A stretch of 10,037 bases of DNA, from assembly GCA_964471755.1 (NCBI GenBank), contig CAYYJM010000233.1, positions 1-10,037 on the forward strand. The letters run 5' to 3'. This document shows, in pieces, positions 7,105-10,037 of the stretch. The notes under the pieces were generated by a model. That model did no database searches and had not been told where the DNA came from. It was given only the letters and a program-made list of their open reading frames with translations. The DNA is from CAYYJM01 sp964471755. GTDB taxonomy: Bacteria; Planctomycetota; Planctomycetia; Gemmatales; Gemmataceae. How positions within the stretch are numbered: position 1 is the first letter of the stretch; every line of letters starts with the position of its first letter. The translations under genes were made by a program, and so were the position numbers.

Positions 7105-7122
7105 CCGCCGGCAAGCCGGCGG
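7105..7122. repeat. Short GC hairpin just after the SUKH stop codon
   Basis: CCGCCGGC-AA-GCCGGCGG is a perfect 8-bp inverted repeat around two bases. Its right arm abuts the TAG of the SUKH gene (7123-7125), so in the transcript the hairpin begins at the first base after the stop. No T-run follows, so it may be a weak terminator, a 3'-end stabiliser that separates SUKH from LRR-Roc-COR expression, or a copy of an interspersed GCCGGC-type repeat of the kind I recall from Gemmata-like genomes (not verified). Confidence 0.6.
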
Positions 7123-7641
7123 CTAAATGGGACCGACCGCCGACTTGAAGAACGTGCCGCGCTCTTCATCCTCGACGTAGCGGCCCGCCTCGAAGTCGTT
7201 CAGCAGCGTCACGAACCACGCCGTCAGCGATGCGGCGATCGGCGGAAACGTCTCCTGGCCGGACCAGACCGCCCGCACCGGCACACCCGATGTCATCGGA
7301 TCGACGACCAGGAAGCTGTCGCTGTCGTCCCGCGCGAACGGAATCCAGCCGACCTGCCAGCCCGGCGGCGGATTCTGGTCGAGGTCCTCCTTCACGGTCA
7401 CGATCTCCGTGGCGGAGAGCAGGTTCCAGCCGTCGGCGAAGGTGCCCTGGAAGTCGTCGGACTGGCCATCGTGCCAGGCGAGCAGTTCGGCCAACTCGTC
7501 CGGCAGGGGACCGCCGAGCGACTCGCGGAAGAGCGCCAGGCTGGACGCATTCAGGCCGGGTCGGAGGGCCTGACGCATCCGTCGGCGTCGGCGGTAGAGC
7601 CAGCGGTTCAGCCGGTCCAGGACGACACACAACCGCGCCAT
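7123..7641 (-). CDS. SMI1/KNR4 (SUKH) family protein
   Basis: 172 aa from the chosen start. The N terminus has an arginine run (YRRRRRMRQ, 16-24) preceding the SUKH fold: SLALFRESLGGPLPDELAELLAWHDGQ (the LP-E-L-W-H-D-G signature, 34-60), GWNLLSATEIV (71-81), and GWIPFARDDSDSFLVVDP (98-115), the DSDSF-LVVDP strand pair being the family hallmark, with a GTFFKSAVGPI tail. In bacteria SUKH proteins often act as immunity proteins to nuclease toxins or as general binding modules. No toxin with a polymorphic C-terminal domain is visible beside it, so a partner cannot be named. Start: the ATG at 7641 has CGAGGA about 9-11 nt upstream; an earlier in-frame ATG at 7677 would add 12 residues with no visible ribosome site. 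It lies upstream of LRR-Roc-COR on the same strand with a 121-bp gap holding a hairpin. Confidence 0.88.
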   Translation of the reverse strand: MARLCVVLDRLNRWLYRRRRRMRQALRPGLNASSLALFRESLGGPLPDELAELLAWHDGQSDDFQGTFADGWNLLSATEIVTVKEDLDQNPPPGWQVGWIPFARDDSDSFLVVDPMTSGVPVRAVWSGQETFPPIAASLTAWFVTLLNDFEAGRYVEDEERGTFFKSAVGPI

Positions 7642-7773
7642 GCGTCCGATCCTCGAAAGCGTGATTGACCGGTGCATCCTACCCCGGCAACATGGCGATG
7701 GACAGAGGCCGGTCGGCCGGGTAGATGTAAGCCCGAGTTGCCTTCAGGGTCGAAGTGTTGGCGGAGGATTGCC
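7642..7773. other. Divergent intergenic region
   Basis: 132 bp between the divergent SUKH and exported-protein genes must hold the promoters of both. I see a TTGACC at 7665-7670 but no convincing -10 at a proper distance, and no operator-like palindrome, so no promoter is assigned. Confidence 0.4.
7763..7768 (+). promoter_or_regulatory. Shine-Dalgarno of the exported-protein gene
   Basis: GGAGGA, 5 nt before ATG 7774. It decides the start against an in-frame ATG at 7672 which would put 34 unrelated residues ahead of a clear signal peptide. Confidence 0.8.
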
Positions 7774-8508
7774 ATGCGTTACGGTCTGCTGTCGATGCTG
7801 CTACTCGCCGGGTCGGCTCTCGCGTTCGGCGAGGAGAATCCGCGTGCCGAGGCCCGGGCGATCGTCGAGTCGGCCGTCAAGGCTCACGGCGGCAAGGCGG
7901 CCCTGGTCAAGGCGGCGACCTTTCAGCGAACGGGTTCCGGCGCGGTTCATCTGCCGGGGAGCAAGCAGACGTTCACCGACGTGATCGTCGCCCAGCTGCC
8001 CGACCGCGTGCGGATCACGGTCGAGTTGGAAGGCGGCCTCAAGGTGACGACCGTCCTGGACGGCAAGACGGGCTGGAAGGGCCTGCCGGGCCGATCCGTA
8101 CCGCTGCCGGCCGAGTCGGTCGCCGAGTTGCAGGAGGAGGCGTACGTGCAGTGGATCGCCACCCTGGCTCCACTGCTGGGCGACGCCTTCACCCTGAGCC
8201 CGGCCGGCGAGGCCGAGCGGAACGGCAAGAAATGTGTCGGCGTTCAGGTCGCGCACAAGGGCCATCACGACGCCTACCTGTGGTTCGACCGGGAGAGCAA
8301 GCTCTTGCAGGCGATCGATAAGGAGACCGTGGAGGGCGGTGTGAAGTTGCGCAAGCGCTACCAGTTCACCGACCACAAGGACTTCGGCGGAGTGAAGGTG
8401 GCGACGAAGCTGGTCGAGAGCCTCAACGATCGTCCGGTCACCGAGGTGACGATCAAGGAGTTCCGGGCGCTGGATCGAGTCGATGAGGAGAGCTTCGGTC
8501 GGCCGTGA
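7774..8508 (+). CDS. Exported LolA-like-fold protein of unknown role
   Basis: 244 aa. A signal peptide MRYGLLSMLLLAGSALA is visible with a likely signal-peptidase I site after residue 17 (ALA/FGE); no lipobox Cys. The mature part opens with an alpha helix containing AIVESAVKAHGGKAALVKA (30-48) and is followed by repeated beta hairpins: PDRVRITVELEGGLKVTTVLDGKTGW (76-101) and YLWFDRESKLLQAI (168-181), then VEGGVKLRKRYQF with HKDFGGVKVATKLVE (201-215). The pattern of helix plus DG-K-GW and YLWFDRE strands is that of the planctomycete proteins annotated as outer-membrane-lipoprotein-sorting or LolA-like. It is probably periplasmic and may bind a hydrophobic ligand, but nothing ties it to lipoprotein transport. 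It stands alone on the plus strand: the genes on its left are divergent, and the next plus-strand gene begins 226 bp on behind its own possible promoter. Low-complexity or truncation signs are absent. Confidence 0.85.
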   Translation: MRYGLLSMLLLAGSALAFGEENPRAEARAIVESAVKAHGGKAALVKAATFQRTGSGAVHLPGSKQTFTDVIVAQLPDRVRITVELEGGLKVTTVLDGKTGWKGLPGRSVPLPAESVAELQEEAYVQWIATLAPLLGDAFTLSPAGEAERNGKKCVGVQVAHKGHHDAYLWFDRESKLLQAIDKETVEGGVKLRKRYQFTDHKDFGGVKVATKLVESLNDRPVTEVTIKEFRALDRVDEESFGRP

Positions 8509-8734
8509 TGGATACCTGCCAACCTGGCCAATCGGTGGACTCCCCGGCGAGCGGAGCGACATGCGCAGGTCGAGGCCATTCTTGCAAGCGATCGACGGGT
8601 TCCGGCACGCCGTCTCGTGAGCCCTGAACTTGACAGGAACTATTTGGGATAAGTATTGTTCGCATGCGTTTGGCGAATGCCTCACGACATCTGGGAAGCA
8701 CGCGAAACAGCTCAGTGGGAGCAAGGAGAGTTTC
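8509..8734. other. Intergenic region without a gene
   Basis: The largest gene-free stretch in the window, 226 bp. Apart from the promoter candidate near 8630-8659 and the ribosome site at 8723-8728 I see no gene, RNA, terminator hairpin with T-run or repeat. It is less GC-rich in its last 100 bases than the flanking genes. Confidence 0.5.
8630..8659 (+). promoter_or_regulatory. Candidate sigma-70-type promoter for the glycosyltransferase gene
   Basis: A perfect TTGACA at 8630-8635 is followed after 18 bp by TATTGT (8654-8659), a 4/6 match to TATAAT, in a locally AT-richer stretch. It lies about 76 nt before the GTG start, a natural leader length. The -10 choice is uncertain: TAAGTA at 8650-8655 is an alternative but with a 14-bp spacer. 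Confidence 0.5.
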
Positions 8735-10037
8735 GTGCTTGAAGAGAAATCTCGGTCGCAACCGCAGGATTTCCGACTGGGAGTCTGGGCGGTTGTGCAG
8801 TCGCCCGGCCACCCAGTCTGCACGATCCACCCGGATGAAAAGTGCGGGGCCTTTCTGGTCAACCTGATCCGGGGGATGCTTGGCCGTGCGGATTGCCCAC
8901 GCATCGTCCTGGTGGTTTTGCCAGAGGCGATCCCGCTCTACCGCGGGTGGCTCGGTGATGATCCTCGGGTGGAGTTCGTCAGCCCTCCTGCGCCAGGGCA
9001 GCCACGGCCGGCGGGGACTCTGGCGAAATGGACAGACCGAATAAACAAGGCATCGGAGTGGCTTGGACGGGTCAAAGACACCTGCATCCAGCAACCGAAG
9101 TCCGCGATCAAGCGGACGATGGCTGCTCTGGCCCAGCGGGCGAAACGATTCCATCCCCTCTCACTGCTCATCCTACTGGTCCCGGGCTTGCCCCTCTTTC
9201 TGCTGGCCTGGTTGGCGTACGCTCTCCTTCAGATCGGTTCGTCGGTGTTCCAAATTGTCACTGCCCCGGTACGCTGGGGTCTGATGGCGATCCGTCGCCT
9301 GGCGAAACCATCGGCGCAGGAACCGGTTCCGGAGCCCGACTGGAACGGCCTCGCTCAGGCCGCGAATGGCGACGCCTGGTTTGCTCCGAGTATCTGGTGC
9401 AATTTCCCCAGCGGTCTGCCGGGAACGGTCTTCTTGGTGGACGATCTGGCCACGCGTCACTTTCCGGATTCGTTTCCCAGGTTGTACACCGAGCAGGCCA
9501 CGCGAACCGTTTCCCATCGCATGGCCAGGGCGACCCTCGTCGCCTGCCTCTCGGCCACCGCTCGCGATCAGGATCTCTGTGGACTCCCTGGCCTGCAACC
9601 GGATCGGGTCCGTGTGATTCGGCCAGCCATTCCACGCGACTCCTGGGAGGTTTCCCCGGCCTGCACACGACAGGGCCTGCCGTTCTATCTGCGCAAGCCA
9701 TTCCTGATTTACCCGGCCGCTTTCCAGGCGCACAACAACCATGAGAAGTTGATTCGTGCCCTCCAGATCCTCCGCGACGAGCATGGACTCGATGACCTTC
9801 ATCTGGTGTTTACCGGCGAACCGGTTCCTCCTCATGAGATCAATCGCCTGACCCACGCTCTGGAGTTGGAGTATTGCGTCCACTATCTGGGCAAGGTTCC
9901 GCGCAAGGAACTGGCCAGTCTGTATCAATGTGCGCTCGCCACCATCGTCCCGAGTCAATACGATCACGGGGCGTTTCAGATCGCCGAATCTCTGTATCTC
10001 AAAACCCCTGTCGCTTGCTCCGACATCCCCGAGTTTC
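8735..10037 (+). CDS. GT4-type (glycosyltransferases group 1) glycosyltransferase with internal membrane segment; 3' end beyond window
   Basis: The frame runs 434 codons from GTG at 8735 to the right edge with no stop. A Shine-Dalgarno AAGGAGAG (8723-8730) stands 4-6 nt before GTG; no in-frame ATG lies near. The first 135 residues resemble a GT-B N-terminal lobe beginning (LGVWAVVQS at 15-23). Residues 141-178 are strongly hydrophobic (LILLVPGLPLFLLAWLAYALL), one long or two short membrane segments, followed by basic RWGLMAIRRLAK (180-191). Downstream, VFLVDDLATRHFP (232-244) and then the nucleotide-sugar lobe: PFLIYPA (322-328), HNNHEKLIRALQIL (333-346), LHLVFTGE (355-362), VHYLGKVPRKELASLYQCALATIVPS (382-407), HGAFQIAESLYLKTPVACSDIPEF (411-434) with Glu418 of the E-x7-E type motif. 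These are classical GT4 marks. It probably transfers a sugar to a surface polysaccharide or glycoconjugate at the membrane. Codon choice at third positions is less strictly GC than in the minus-strand genes. Confidence 0.9.
   Translation, partial: MLEEKSRSQPQDFRLGVWAVVQSPGHPVCTIHPDEKCGAFLVNLIRGMLGRADCPRIVLVVLPEAIPLYRGWLGDDPRVEFVSPPAPGQPRPAGTLAKWTDRINKASEWLGRVKDTCIQQPKSAIKRTMAALAQRAKRFHPLSLLILLVPGLPLFLLAWLAYALLQIGSSVFQIVTAPVRWGLMAIRRLAKPSAQEPVPEPDWNGLAQAANGDAWFAPSIWCNFPSGLPGTVFLVDDLATRHFPDSFPRLYTEQATRTVSHRMARATLVACLSATARDQDLCGLPGLQPDRVRVIRPAIPRDSWEVSPACTRQGLPFYLRKPFLIYPAAFQAHNNHEKLIRALQILRDEHGLDDLHLVFTGEPVPPHEINRLTHALELEYCVHYLGKVPRKELASLYQCALATIVPSQYDHGAFQIAESLYLKTPVACSDIPEF

Noticed and set aside
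7642..7677. Earlier ATG (7677) for the SUKH protein
   Set aside because: No ribosome site ahead of it, whereas CGAGGA precedes the ATG at 7641.
7672..7773. Earlier ATG (7672) for the exported protein
   Set aside because: It would put 34 unrelated residues before a clear signal peptide, and the good ribosome site belongs to 7774.
7801..8904. 367-codon minus-strand frame across the exported-protein gene
   Set aside because: The plus-strand gene has a Shine-Dalgarno, signal peptide and coherent fold pattern; the minus frame has none.
9173..9967. 264-codon minus-strand frame opposite the glycosyltransferase
   Set aside because: The plus-strand frame carries classical GT4 motifs along the same region.
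1..10037. CRISPR array, tRNA, rRNA, transposase
   Set aside because: I saw no regularly spaced direct repeats with spacers, no tRNA or rRNA signature, and no transposase or integrase motifs. The only regular array is the coding LRR repeat.

Overview
The base composition is high-GC throughout, and the gene content points to a planctomycete, probably of the Gemmata group. The evidence is a PfaD/PfaA-like lipid synthase locus, an LRR-Roc-COR protein, a SUKH (SMI1/KNR4) protein, a LolA-like exported protein, and two hairpin-forming repeats of a kind I recall from Gemmataceae genomes. That recollection was not checked, and no rRNA or universal marker gene is present to fix the taxonomy.

Layout: Bases 1-7641 are read from the minus strand as five successive genes (transcription runs from high to low coordinates): SUKH protein (7641-7123), LRR-Roc-COR GTPase (7001-4902), TIR-domain protein (4905-4387), PfaD-type flavin enoyl reductase (4237-2729), and a large type I polyketide/PUFA-synthase-like protein of which KS and AT domains lie in the window (2631-1, cut by the window edge). 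On the plus strand are a small exported protein (7774-8508) and a GT4-type glycosyltransferase with an internal membrane segment (8735 to the right edge, cut). No stretch over 300 bases lacks a gene; the largest gap is 8509-8734.

How the genes may work together: the LRR-Roc-COR gene and the TIR gene overlap by ATGA, and the TIR gene has a strong Shine-Dalgarno, so they are very probably co-translated. Together they resemble a split version of a plant TIR-NLR receptor: an LRR sensor, a GTPase switch (Roc-COR in place of NB-ARC) and a TIR effector in trans. This is the best candidate in the window for an unusual system, perhaps an immune or cell-suicide one; the function is inference. The SUKH gene just upstream could belong to the same unit or be an independent immunity gene. 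The pfaD and KS-AT genes form a second functional unit that builds a polyene or polyketide-type lipid. A perfect 27-bp inverted repeat sits between them and supplies the last residues and the stop codon of PfaD.
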